A stretch of DNA of 64,000 nt from CALDTK01 sp965215115. GTDB taxonomy: Bacteria; Bacteroidota; Bacteroidia; Chitinophagales; Saprospiraceae. A program made the position numbers and the translations under genes. Below, piece by piece: positions 52,494-62,154 of this stretch; positions within the stretch are counted from its first letter, which is position 1; every line of letters begins with the position of its first letter. Under the pieces are notes generated by a model. It worked only from the letters and a program-made list of their open reading frames with translations. It was not told where the DNA came from and made no database searches. The stretch lies in contig OZ244050.1 in the NCBI GenBank assembly GCA_965215115.1, positions 2,418,001 through 2,482,000 on the forward strand, read 5' to 3'.

Positions 52494-53785
52494 CGTAGGC
52501 CAACGCCCGCCGCGCTGCCGAGCCCCCCGAGGCTGTAGTCGACGCCGAGGTCGAGCTTCGGGTTTAAGGCGTACTCGATGCCGAGGGCCGCTTTCGCGAA
52601 AACGCGCTGGCGTAGGAGTATCGTCTCCGGTAAGACGGGATCGGCCGAGGCGAGGACCAAACCCGTGCCCCGGGAAGGGACCTCCCGGGCGGGCACCCAC
52701 CCGGCACCCAAACTCAGGCTCGGGGTCCAGCGGCCGAAGCGAGGTGCGTAGCCCACGCCCCCGCCGAGGACCAGGCGCGTCGCGCTCCGCCGGGCGACCA
52801 TCACGTCCGTACTCGCTAACCCGGTCGTGGCGAATCTGCCCGGTAGTGCGACGGTGACGGACGAGGTCTGCGTCTGCGTGCCACCGACCTCGAGGTGGAG
52901 ACGAAGGCCCCGGCGCGAGGTCACGGCCAACTGCGCGGCGTAGCCGAGAGGAAGAGTCGCCTCGTTGGAGGCCAGCGGCGGCGCGACGACCGTAGCGCCA
53001 TTATTGTCTTGGAAATTGAATGCACTCAAGCTCTCCGCAACGCCCCCCGAGACATCCAGGGCACGGTCGTCCACGACCCTCGGGACGTAGGCTACGTGCG
53101 CGCGTACGCTCCACCGCCAGGCGGGTGGACCCACGGCGGCCAGCTTCGGGATCGAGAGTACGTCGGCACGGTCGAGGCGCCCGACGAGGTCGAGTGCCGA
53201 CGTGGAGAGGGCATCTGCCGGTCGGTCGATCCTCAACGCGAGCGAGGGGGGCGCCAACGCTACGAGCGCGACGGTGGTCGGTAGGGTAGGGTAGGCAGCC
53301 GCGGGGGTCGCGCGTTGGTCGGAGAGACGAAGGTCCGATGACGTGGAGCCCGTGGCGGCCTCGGCGACGAAGCGCACGGTCGGCACTCGGTGGGGCCTTG
53401 GCTTACTGCCTGGTGCGGGCCTGCGCGATGGGCTGGTAGAAGCCGAGGGTGCTACTGCGATGCCCGGGGCGGCCTCGTACGTCGCGTCATTCGCGTCGCG
53501 CGAGCCCTGGGCGGTCGTCGGCGTCTCGGGGGTCTCCTTTGAGGGGGCGAAGGTTCGCGACTCACTATCCTGGGGCGCCGCATCCCGCAGGAGGTGGCCA
53601 CCGCCCACGAGGACGACCGTCGCGAGCGCCGCCACACCCGACAGCCACCAGATCGCGAAGGGGCGCCGCCGCCGCTCCTCCGGCAGGCGCGCCTCGATAT
53701 CGTCCCACAGGTCGGCCGGCGGGGGCGTGCTCACGCCCCGCAGCTTCCCGCCGATCCCCTTGTCGAATTCCGAATTCACAGACAT
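52481..53785 (-). CDS. Membrane-anchored protein with barrel-like C-terminus, probable anti-sigma partner
   Basis: A 434-residue protein. The N-terminal ~45 residues are cytoplasmic with PPPADLWDDIEARLPEERRR, followed by one membrane helix (IWWLSGVAALATVVLVGGGH), a low-complexity Pro/Thr-rich periplasmic linker and a beta-rich C-terminal domain resembling an outer-membrane barrel (LGGGVGYAPRFGRWTPSLSL to VGLRYKW). Its start overlaps the ECF sigma gene by 10 bp, and this pairing in Bacteroidota suggests sigma-factor control, though no canonical anti-sigma motif is seen. Hairpin at 52589. Confidence 0.65.
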   Translation of the reverse strand: MSVNSEFDKGIGGKLRGVSTPPPADLWDDIEARLPEERRRRPFAIWWLSGVAALATVVLVGGGHLLRDAAPQDSESRTFAPSKETPETPTTAQGSRDANDATYEAAPGIAVAPSASTSPSRRPAPGSKPRPHRVPTVRFVAEAATGSTSSDLRLSDQRATPAAAYPTLPTTVALVALAPPSLALRIDRPADALSTSALDLVGRLDRADVLSIPKLAAVGPPAWRWSVRAHVAYVPRVVDDRALDVSGGVAESLSAFNFQDNNGATVVAPPLASNEATLPLGYAAQLAVTSRRGLRLHLEVGGTQTQTSSVTVALPGRFATTGLASTDVMVARRSATRLVLGGGVGYAPRFGRWTPSLSLGAGWVPAREVPSRGTGLVLASADPVLPETILLRQRVFAKAALGIEYALNPKLDLGVDYSLGGLGSAAGVGLRYKW

Positions 53786-54297
53786 AGCGTTGAGATTTGG
53801 GCCAGGCGGCGTTGGAGCGCCTGGCGGGCGCGGGTGAGTTGCGAGCGCGACGCACTCTCGGCGATCCCGAGGGCCTCGGCGCACTCCGCGTGCGAGAGCC
53901 CCTCGACGGCCACGAGGTTGAAGACGAGCCGGTAGCCCTCCGGCAGGGCCGCGATCTGCGCCAGGATCTCACCGACGGCGAGCTGTTCGATGGCTTCCGG
54001 GGCGAGGTGGGCGCCTTGCGGCAAAACCGTCGGTAGCTCCTCCAGTCTCAGCCCGCGTTTGCGCAGCAGCGTAATGCACTGGCGCGCGGTCAACTTCCTG
54101 AGCCAGCCCTCGAAACTCCCCTCGTGGCGGTAGCTACCGAGTTTGGCGAAAGCCGTCAGCCAGGCTTCCTGCGCGAAGTCCCGCGCCGCGTGCGCGTCCC
54201 CGGCGTAGCGTTCGCAGATGGCGTAGACCACCCCGGCGTAACGCTCGTAGAGCGCCCGCTGCGCGACCCGCCGGCCGTCGGTTGCGTCCTCGATCAA
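53776..54297 (-). CDS. ECF-type RNA polymerase sigma factor
   Basis: A sigma-70 region 2 (RALYERYAGVVYAICERYAG, DFAQEAWLTAFAKLGSYRHE then GSFEGWLRKLTARQ) and region 4 (LPEGYRLVFNLVAVEGLSHA then ECAEALGIAESASRSQLTRA) identify a ~173-residue ECF factor. The start is uncertain: TTG 54297 gives a normal N-terminus, and CTG 54318 is possible. The frame stays open upstream through a hairpin-rich segment that does not look coding. Target promoters unknown. Confidence 0.85.
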   Translation of the reverse strand: MIEDATDGRRVAQRALYERYAGVVYAICERYAGDAHAARDFAQEAWLTAFAKLGSYRHEGSFEGWLRKLTARQCITLLRKRGLRLEELPTVLPQGAHLAPEAIEQLAVGEILAQIAALPEGYRLVFNLVAVEGLSHAECAEALGIAESASRSQLTRARQALQRRLAQISTLCL

Positions 54298-54697
54298 TTG
54301 CCGGTGCTCGTCGATCAGGAAAAGGTTTTGGCGAAAGCCCGCACAAAGTGGTTTGGCGAAAGCCGTAAAGTACTCCCGACCAGTAGACGCAGGCTTGCGC
54401 CAAAACGCTGCACCGCCGAAGCATTTTGTCCACCCGACCTCCCCCACGCCGCGCCGCCCACCAACGTACGACCCCTAGACCCTCACCCCCCTAGACCCCT
54501 AGACCCCTAGACCCTCTGTTATCCTCCCCCAAACCCCAGCGCCCCCCACAAATTCCCCTTACCTTTGCGCCCGCTTAGCGCAAAACCGTCGCCGCGGCCC
54601 CAGGTCCGGCAGCGCTACGGCATGTTTCAGCTACCCCATCGATCCTCCCCCGAGCTGACGGTTGTCCGGGCGGTCATTACCGCCAAGATTCCATTTC
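54298..54697. other. Divergent intergenic region rich in hairpins and tandem repeat
   Basis: Between the divergent sigma-factor and helicase genes lie hairpin copies at 54325, 54351 (with only three T) and 54392, the CCCCTAGA repeat (54472-54514), and a TACCTTTG promoter box at 54560-54567 for the helicase. No gene is evident. Confidence 0.6.
54472..54514. repeat. Octamer tandem repeat CCCCTAGA
   Basis: About five head-to-tail units of CCCCTAGA, one of them degenerate, in non-coding sequence. Confidence 0.85.
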
Positions 54698-56116
<1,419 letters not shown>

Positions 56117-56148
56117 GCGCTGAGTTCAGTAACTTCACATACTACTTG

Positions 56149-56190
56149 ACGGACGAGACGCGGCTGGGCTGCGGCTCGTCCGTTTGTTTT
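56149..56190 (+). terminator. Intrinsic terminator of the helicase gene
   Basis: ACGGACGAG (56149-56157) pairs with CTCGTCCGT (56175-56183) through an interrupted GC-rich stem, followed by TTGTTTTG, 33 bp past the stop. Confidence 0.75.
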
Positions 56191-56217
56191 GTGGACACAC
56201 GCAAGCCCCCCTCGCCA

Positions 56218-56404
56218 TGACCATCAAGTTCCAGCACATCGTCTACGTCTTCATCCTGGGCCTGGCCGTGTCGCTGCTGGGGTTCTACCTCAAGATCGAA
56301 AGTGTCACGGGGGCAGACACGGTCATCACCGCGGGGGCGGTGATGACCGTGTCTGCGGCGGGGTCGTGCTACTGATCTGGCTCCTGCGGCGCTTCCGGGA
56401 GTAG
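56218..56404 (+). pseudogene. Small two-helix membrane protein, frame-disrupted
   Basis: From ATG 56218 the frame reads MTIKFQHIVYVFILGLAVSL, a first helix, then LKIESVTGADTVITAGAVMT before a premature stop. A neighbouring frame from about 56358 continues with a second helix CGGVVLLIWLLRRFRE and a stop at 56404. One missing base explains both. The intact ~62-residue protein would be a two-pass inner-membrane protein of unknown function. Its stop lies in the left arm of the palindrome holding the IS110 element. Confidence 0.6.
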
Positions 56405-56425
56405 GGCGGGGGTTCGACGCGCTCC

Positions 56426-56741
56426 ATTAGACTTGCGCCTGATCACTTGTGCACTTTGACAATACGTACCGGTGATCTCTCGGAGTAGCTAACTTGGCGA
56501 CTCCTCCGCTCTTCTTCACCCTCTTCGTTTCCCCGGCCGGGGAAACATCCCCGGGGGTGGGCTACCCTACGACGCGCTCTAGATGCACTCTACGCACAGA
56601 TTCAGGACCCACCCCCTTCGTTCGGCCGCGCAACCCATATAGGAATCCGATCCCTCGGGATCAGTAATGGAGGCGGGAGCGGCCGCACACGGGATGTCTC
56701 ATCCGTCGCCGGACCTCGTAAACCACCGCAAGGTAACCCGC
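56426..56741 (+). ncRNA. Candidate bridge RNA region of the IS110 element
   Basis: The 316-base non-coding left end carries a perfect TTTCCCC-GGCC-GGGGAAA hairpin (56528-56545), GATCCC-TC-GGGATC (56649-56662) and other GC stems. In characterised IS110 members a structured bridge RNA that guides target and donor recognition is encoded in this position. The guide loops were not resolved here. Confidence 0.45.
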
Positions 56742-57866
56742 ATGACTCTTCCCCCGATAACCCCCCCGGCACCCCTCGGCACCGCCGCCCCCGCCGCCTC
56801 CGCCGGCGCAGAGGCCTTCACGCACTTCCTCGGCGTCGATGTCGCCAAGGCGACCCTCGCGCTCCACCTCCTCGATGCTCACGGTCACACGCTGCGCGCC
56901 GAGGAGGTCCCCAACGCCCCGGACGCCTTAGAGGCGGCCCTCCGCGCGGCCCTCGACGCGTGCGCCCTCCCGGTCGCCGGAGCGCACCGCCTGCTGGTGT
57001 GCTGCGAGCACACCGGCCAGCTGTCGACCTTCGTCGTGGCTACGTGCCGCCGCCTCGGCGTCCCGTGCTGGCGCGCCGACGCCGCGCTCGTGCAGGCGAC
57101 CTCGGCGACGCGGCGACGCGGCAAGACCGACGCGGCCGACGCCCTCATGATCGCGCGGTACTGCCTGCGGTACCGCGACCACTACGCCGCCGAGCCGACC
57201 GACGAGCGCGAGCTCGCCGCCCACGCCGCGGCGCGACGCCTCGGGCTCGTTAAGTCGATCCGCGGGGCGTTCGTCAAGATGCGCACCGGGCTCAAGACCC
57301 AGCTCAAGGAGATCGACGCCTTCGGGTTCGGGGCCTTCCTCGCGGCCGACGACGCGGTGGGCGCGGGCGCCGCGGCCGTCCTCGCCGAGGCCCTCGAGCA
57401 CCTCGGGCGCCAGATCGCGGCCCTCGATGCGCTCCTGCGCCAAGCGGCCGCCGCGCCCGCGATCGCCGACGAGATGCGGATCGCGCAGTCGTGCCCGGGG
57501 GTGGGCCCGGTGCTGAGCTCGCAACTGGCCGTCGCCACGCACGGCTTCACCCGCCTCGGGCGCGCGCGCCAGCTCGCCGCCCACGCCTGCGTCGCGCCGT
57601 TCGAGCGGACCTCGGGGACGAGCCTCAACCGCGGACCCCGGACGAGTAAGCAGGGGGACCGCGAGCTCAAGCGCCTGCTGACGATGGGGGCGCAGAGTTG
57701 CGTCCGGCACTGGCCCCCGTACCGGGAGTACTACTGGCGCAAGAGGGCCGAGGGGAAGAAGCACCTCGTCGTGATCAACAACATTCGTAACAAGATCCTC
57801 CACACGCTCACGGCGTGCCTGGCGAAAGGGGTCATGTATGATAAAAACTACCAAATGAATACCTAA
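56742..57866 (+). CDS. IS110-family transposase
   Basis: A 374-residue recombinase. The N-terminal RuvC-like DEDD domain shows FLGVDVAKATLALHL, LLVCCEHTGQLSTF and RGKTDAADALMIARY. The C-terminal Transposase_20 domain shows QSCPGVGPVLSSQLAVAT and FERTSGTSLNRGPR, where the serine near SG is the expected nucleophile. ATG 56742 avoids a low-complexity extension. The frame is intact, so the element may be active. Target choice probably depends on the adjoining RNA. Confidence 0.92.
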   Translation: MTLPPITPPAPLGTAAPAASAGAEAFTHFLGVDVAKATLALHLLDAHGHTLRAEEVPNAPDALEAALRAALDACALPVAGAHRLLVCCEHTGQLSTFVVATCRRLGVPCWRADAALVQATSATRRRGKTDAADALMIARYCLRYRDHYAAEPTDERELAAHAAARRLGLVKSIRGAFVKMRTGLKTQLKEIDAFGFGAFLAADDAVGAGAAAVLAEALEHLGRQIAALDALLRQAAAAPAIADEMRIAQSCPGVGPVLSSQLAVATHGFTRLGRARQLAAHACVAPFERTSGTSLNRGPRTSKQGDRELKRLLTMGAQSCVRHWPPYREYYWRKRAEGKKHLVVINNIRNKILHTLTACLAKGVMYDKNYQMNT

Positions 57867-57937
57867 ACCGCTTGCGCAAGTCATAGGAATCTGCGCGCAA
57901 CCGCCCTACTCCCGGGAGCGCCCGCCGCTCTCGGCAC

Positions 57938-58009
57938 AGCGGCCCCGACGGCTTGGGGCGGTTGCGCGCGGAGCGCGTCGAACCGCCGCCCCAAGCCGTC
58001 GGGGCCGCT
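57938..58009. repeat. Palindromic element, copy 3 (intact)
   Basis: A 23-bp perfect inverted repeat (57938-57960 and 57987-58009; arms contain GGCCCCGACGGCTTGGGG) around a loop that is the reverse complement of the copy 1 loop. It lies 22 bp beyond the right arm of copy 2, so two such elements were adjacent before the insertion. Confidence 0.9.
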
Positions 58010-58048
58010 GCGCAGATGCTAGGGAGGCCCTGAATTTTTTTTGAGAAA

Positions 58049-58095
58049 GCACTTTGCATTTCAAAGTGCGGGGGTTTACTTTGCATCACAAAGTA
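58049..58095. promoter_or_regulatory. Two tandem operator-like inverted repeats before the XrtN operon
   Basis: GCACTTTG-CATTT-CAAAGTGC (58049-58069) and TACTTTG-CATCA-CAAAGTA (58077-58095) share the half-site ACTTTG..CAAAGT with the same 5-base spacer, centred 27 bp apart. The second ends 7 bases before the start codon. They look like binding sites of one dimeric regulator. Confidence 0.7.
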
Positions 58096-58102
58096 GATAT
58101 CC

Positions 58103-60838
58103 ATGACTCCCTTCACCCCACCTCCCGCGATCCCCGCCGAAGCAGCCGCGGTCCCTCCGACGGCTGCAGCTACGGCGTCCCGCATCGCGCCAACCTCGCC
58201 CTCGCCCATCCCCCCGGGCGTCCGCGCCGGCGAGTCCGACGCCGGGCGCCCCGCCGAAGATTGGAGCGTCGACCGCGCGGCCATGCGCCACGGCTACCGA
58301 CTCCTCCTGGCAAACGCCGGGCTCTTCCTGCTGGCCTTCCTCAACACGGAAACCCAGCCCAGCGACGGGTTCGTCCCCATCATCCTCGCCTTCGTCGGCT
58401 ACCTCCTCACGCAGGCTTACGGCATTTACCTCACGCGCGGACCGCGCCGCGCCCGCCCCCTCGGCTTACTCTACCTCGCCAATCTATACGTCTGCTGCTA
58501 CGCGCTCGACCTCGCCTTCGAGATCTTCTCCAACTATCCGGGGTGGTGGGCGGCGGCCTCCGCGCTCGCGGTCGCGACCGTGGCCGTCGAGCCACTCGTA
58601 CACGACTGGAGTCTTCGCTGGCGTCGGGCGTACGGCTTCGCCGCCGGGCTTACAATGGTAGTGTGTCTGCACCAGGCGCTGTTCTTCCTGAGCACGCCCG
58701 AGCTGTACGGCTTCGGGTTCGTGGGCATGGCCCTGCTCGGGTTCGGGGTGCTGCTCTTCGTGCCGATCCTCGCGGGCGTAAGTCTCGGGGTGCACCTGGC
58801 GCGGTTCCACCTCCGCCCCGCGACGAGGCGTTGGTTCTTCGCAGGAGTGGGCCTGCCGGTACTGGGGTTATTGGTTTTGGCGACAGCCTACCTCGCACGG
58901 CTCGCGCACCTGAACGGAGTCATCACCGAGCAATCTGAGGTCCCGGCCCTCGTGCGCGTCCTGGAGCAGGTAGACCACGGCTTCCTCGACGAGGTGGCCT
59001 TGCTCGGCTCGGCGAGCTACCAGTCGGAAGCGGCCAACGACTGGGGCAGCAACCGGCTCTACCACCACCCGCTCGCCTTCTGGCTCCTGCTCACGGGTGA
59101 GGTCGATGTCTACGGATATACGCTCGACCGTCGCCAGCTCATCCAATTTTTCGAGGGCTCGAGCCACGGGCTCGAGGAGCAGCTCTGGCGCGGCACCGAG
59201 GTGAGTACGCCCCTCGTGGACGTGCGCCACGTCGTCCATCCTGCGACGCGCACTGTGCGCAGCCGCTACGATCTGGTGGCGACGGCCCCGGTGAGTCGCT
59301 GGGGCCAGAACGAGGCCATCTACACGTTCCACCTCCCGCCCGGCGCCGCGGTCACCAACAGTTCGCTGTGGGTCAACGGCGTCGAGCAGCCCGGTCGCCT
59401 CACCACCAAGGCCCGCGCCGAGGCCGCGTACCGCGCCGTGGTCGGTGTCGAGCGCCGCGACCCGATGTTGGTGCAGTGGCGCGACGGCCAGACGGTGTCC
59501 GTGCGGGTGTTCCCGATCTACGCCGAACTGCCGCGCGCCTTCAGCGTGGAGGTGGTGGCGCCGCTCGGCACGACGGGCGCCGACCATCCGAAGGGCCCGG
59601 GCCGGCCTCTGCTCCAGTCCGTCCACATCGAAGGCCCGGGCCTCACCTGGGCCCTGAGCGCCGAGGATGTCCTGGTCGATGACGGTGACGCGAGCGCCGG
59701 CCTGTTTTTGGCGAACGCCACCGAAACCGCCACCGAACGGCCGCGCCGCAGGGGCTACCACGAGCGGGCGCGCGTGCTCGACGACAGTGATTGGGCGCCT
59801 TCCGGCAAAACCTCCGCTTTCGTACACCACGGCGTGCACTACAGTCTGGAAGCCGCCAAACCCGTGGTCGCCGCGCCGACGCCCGGGACCCTCGACGCCC
59901 CGAACGCCGTGTACGTCGACCTCACCGCGGGTTGGACGGCCGCAGCGCTCGCCGAGGTCGAGGAAGCGGCTGGCACACTGCCGGTCCGCGTACACCTCGA
60001 AGGTCGCTGGCGCAGACTGGGCGAGGGCCTCTCCGTCGAGGAGGCCACGGCTTTCGCCAAAACCCGCCCCCGCAGCTTCGTGCCGATCTACGAGTTGCCG
60101 AGCCCGCGCGGCGCCCTGCTCGTGACCCGCGACCAGACCCAGCCCTTCGCCCTCAACACGGTGGCCGCCGCGCCGACGGGCAAACGGCTCGACGACTTCG
60201 CCTGCGACCTGCGCCCCGGCGCCAACCTCGCGGTCTTCCACCTCGGTGCAGAGGCCCCGCCCTACCTGGCGAGCCTCGCGGAGGTCGGCGCCGTCACCGT
60301 CGAGCGCGGTGACCTCGCCACCCTCACCGAACGCCTCCTCACCGGCGAGCGCCGCGTCAACGCCGACGGCCCCGGCGTGGTCGAACTCGACGGCGGCCAC
60401 CGGCGCATCGTCGCGATGCCTACGTCCCTGCCGGACTCGGACGACAGCGATCCGGCGCTGCTGCAGCTCTTCGCCGCGCGCCAGGCCATGCTCGCTAGCC
60501 AAACCGCCGAACTCACCCCCGCCGAACAGGAGCGCCGCATCGACATCGCGCGGGTGGCCAACGTCGTGAGCCCCTTTTCGAGCCTCATCGTCCTCGAGAA
60601 GGATAGCGACTACGCCCGCTTCGGGATCGACAATCGCGTAGGCATCAACCGGGAGGCCCCACCCACGGCCGGCGCGCCCGCGGTGCAGGCCCCGGTCGTC
60701 GACGTGCCCGAGGCGCAGGTGCTCGACCAGGTGTTCCAGAGTGGCCAGGGCAGCGTGCCCGAACCAGAGGAGTGGGCCCTGATCGCGCTCGGGCTGCTCA
60801 CCGTCTGCTTCGTGGTCCTCCGTCGCCCCCGCGCCTGA
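58103..60838 (+). CDS. XrtN-system VIT-domain protein
   Basis: A 911-residue membrane protein. After a Pro/Ala-rich lead, about seven hydrophobic helices occupy residues ~65-275. A VIT-type domain follows at ~390-480 (EAIYTFHLPPGAAVTNSSLW, VGVERRDPMLVQWRDGQ, RVFPI), then a long soluble part. The C-terminus has PEPEEW directly before one helix (ALIALGLLTVCFVVL) and RRPRA, a sorting signal like those processed by exosortases. It overlaps the exosortase gene by one base. The pair is the known XrtN arrangement; the protein is probably the only dedicated substrate or a partner. Four hairpin copies lie inside. Confidence 0.88.
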   Translation: MTPFTPPPAIPAEAAAVPPTAAATASRIAPTSPSPIPPGVRAGESDAGRPAEDWSVDRAAMRHGYRLLLANAGLFLLAFLNTETQPSDGFVPIILAFVGYLLTQAYGIYLTRGPRRARPLGLLYLANLYVCCYALDLAFEIFSNYPGWWAAASALAVATVAVEPLVHDWSLRWRRAYGFAAGLTMVVCLHQALFFLSTPELYGFGFVGMALLGFGVLLFVPILAGVSLGVHLARFHLRPATRRWFFAGVGLPVLGLLVLATAYLARLAHLNGVITEQSEVPALVRVLEQVDHGFLDEVALLGSASYQSEAANDWGSNRLYHHPLAFWLLLTGEVDVYGYTLDRRQLIQFFEGSSHGLEEQLWRGTEVSTPLVDVRHVVHPATRTVRSRYDLVATAPVSRWGQNEAIYTFHLPPGAAVTNSSLWVNGVEQPGRLTTKARAEAAYRAVVGVERRDPMLVQWRDGQTVSVRVFPIYAELPRAFSVEVVAPLGTTGADHPKGPGRPLLQSVHIEGPGLTWALSAEDVLVDDGDASAGLFLANATETATERPRRRGYHERARVLDDSDWAPSGKTSAFVHHGVHYSLEAAKPVVAAPTPGTLDAPNAVYVDLTAGWTAAALAEVEEAAGTLPVRVHLEGRWRRLGEGLSVEEATAFAKTRPRSFVPIYELPSPRGALLVTRDQTQPFALNTVAAAPTGKRLDDFACDLRPGANLAVFHLGAEAPPYLASLAEVGAVTVERGDLATLTERLLTGERRVNADGPGVVELDGGHRRIVAMPTSLPDSDDSDPALLQLFAARQAMLASQTAELTPAEQERRIDIARVANVVSPFSSLIVLEKDSDYARFGIDNRVGINREAPPTAGAPAVQAPVVDVPEAQVLDQVFQSGQGSVPEPEEWALIALGLLTVCFVVLRRPRA

Positions 60839-62154
60839 TGGCCGATCTATTCCTCACCGACGGTGCGTTCTGGCTCACCCTGCTGGCCTGCGCCGTGGCG
60901 ATGGTGCGGCCGGGGCGGGGGCCACTGCGGCACGGACTGGCCTGGTGCGTGGTAGCGGCCGCGCTCGCGACGTTGGTCCCGCTGCGCAGTGTGTTGGGTT
61001 TTGGCGTAAGCCTCCTGGCCCTCGGCGGCGTCTACCTCGCGCGCCCTTACCGCAGCGTGTTGCCCCTGCTGGCCCTCCCGCTGCTGAGCCCCTTCGCGCG
61101 CTACCTCGACAGCGTAGCGGGCGTGGAACTGCGTTTGGGACTGAGTGATGCCGCCGGGCGCGCCTTTCGGATGCTCGGTCGCGAGGTGGCGGTCCGCGGC
61201 ACCGAGATCGCGCTCGACGGGGTGGCCTTCGGGGTCGACGAGGCCTGCGCGGGGCTCCACATGCTGCTGGTCGGACTCGCCGTGGCGCTCTTGCTGCTGG
61301 CCGTCACGGAGTTGCGCGGGGGCAAACCCTTCCGGCTCTGGGTGGCGGTCGGCGTGCTCGCAGCTACGGTGGGCCTGGTGCTGATCAGCAATCTCTCGCG
61401 CATCATCGTGCTCGTGGACCGCGGCTGGGGGCCCGAGACGGCCTGGCACACCTGGGTGGGACTGCTCTGCTTCGGGGTGTACGTGCTGGTGCCGCTGGCG
61501 GTTGGCGTGGCTTGGCTAGGCGGGCAGGCCTGGGCTACGCGGGAGGCTGCCGAAGGGCGTCCGTCGATTTTTACGCGGATGCTCGAAGGGCGCCGCTTTA
61601 GGGGGCTGGCCTTCCGGGCGACCTTTCTCCTGGGGGTGGGTGCCTTGTTTGCTTTCGCCAAAACCCGACCCGCCGAAGTGAGCGAGGCGGTAAGGACTAT
61701 GCCACAGTTGTGTGGTCAAACCCCCGAACTCCGCGAGCACGACGTGTTGGCCTACCGGTTTGCCGATGCTCTCGTGTACCACAAGCCCATCCCGGCCTTC
61801 TACAACGCCGAGCACTCGCCCCTCATCTGCTGGCGCGGGAGCGGCTACGAGATCGTCGACATCCGTAAGGAGCGACTCGGCGGCGGCGGTGGTGGCCAGG
61901 ACATCTACCGCGGCACCCTCCGGCGCGACGGCCACCAACTCCAAACCGCGTGGTGGATGAGCAACGGCGAGCAGGTCACCGTCGAGCAGTGGACCTGGCG
62001 CAGCGAGATGGCCACCGGGGCCCCGGCCTTTGCGCTGGTCAACGTGACGGCGGTGGGGGAGCCCGAGTTAATGTGCTGGGTAGAGGAATTGGTGAAGCCC
62101 TCAGCCCACGCCACGTCGCCCACGCCGCCACTGCCTCACCCTTCGCCACGCTAG
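60838..62154 (+). CDS. xrtN: Exosortase N
   Basis: A 438-residue multi-pass exosortase with the catalytic triad visible: Cys-137 in DEACAGLHMLL, Arg-188 in NLSRIIVLV and His-204 in AWHTWVGL. About eight helices make up residues 1-270, followed by a periplasmic C-terminal domain typical of the N type. Exosortases cut C-terminal tripartite signals of exported proteins at the inner membrane. Start overlaps the VIT gene stop (TGATG). The last 54 bp overlap the convergent DUF4126 gene. Hairpins at 60998 and 61650. Confidence 0.88.
   Translation: MADLFLTDGAFWLTLLACAVAMVRPGRGPLRHGLAWCVVAAALATLVPLRSVLGFGVSLLALGGVYLARPYRSVLPLLALPLLSPFARYLDSVAGVELRLGLSDAAGRAFRMLGREVAVRGTEIALDGVAFGVDEACAGLHMLLVGLAVALLLLAVTELRGGKPFRLWVAVGVLAATVGLVLISNLSRIIVLVDRGWGPETAWHTWVGLLCFGVYVLVPLAVGVAWLGGQAWATREAAEGRPSIFTRMLEGRRFRGLAFRATFLLGVGALFAFAKTRPAEVSEAVRTMPQLCGQTPELREHDVLAYRFADALVYHKPIPAFYNAEHSPLICWRGSGYEIVDIRKERLGGGGGGQDIYRGTLRRDGHQLQTAWWMSNGEQVTVEQWTWRSEMATGAPAFALVNVTAVGEPELMCWVEELVKPSAHATSPTPPLPHPSPR

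Larger units (their letters stand above)
56422..57892 (+). mobile_element. IS110-family insertion sequence
   Basis: The boundaries come from comparing the split palindrome loop with the two intact copies: flanking loop sequence stops at 56425 on the left and resumes at 57893. The ~1.47 kb length, absence of terminal inverted repeats, a long non-coding left end and a DEDD transposase fit IS110. A CT occurs at both edges (56422-56423, 57891-57892) and could be the shared core dinucleotide; the exact ends are uncertain by about 4 bp. Confidence 0.8.
56395..57915. repeat. Palindromic element, copy 2, interrupted by the IS110-family element
   Basis: CCGGGAGTAGGGCGG (56395-56409) and CCGCCCTACTCCCGG (57901-57915) are perfect complements now 1.5 kb apart. 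Inside them lie the two halves of the conserved loop: GGTTCGACGCGCTCC ending at 56425, and GCGCGCAA at 57893-57900. The insertion therefore split the loop of a palindrome like copy 1. Confidence 0.9.

Noticed and set aside
56186..56200. Hairpin copy with a GTG/CAC stem
   Set aside because: It satisfies the pattern, but its GTTTT is the U tract of the helicase terminator, so this copy may be coincidence; counted but not used as evidence for stem diversity beyond others.
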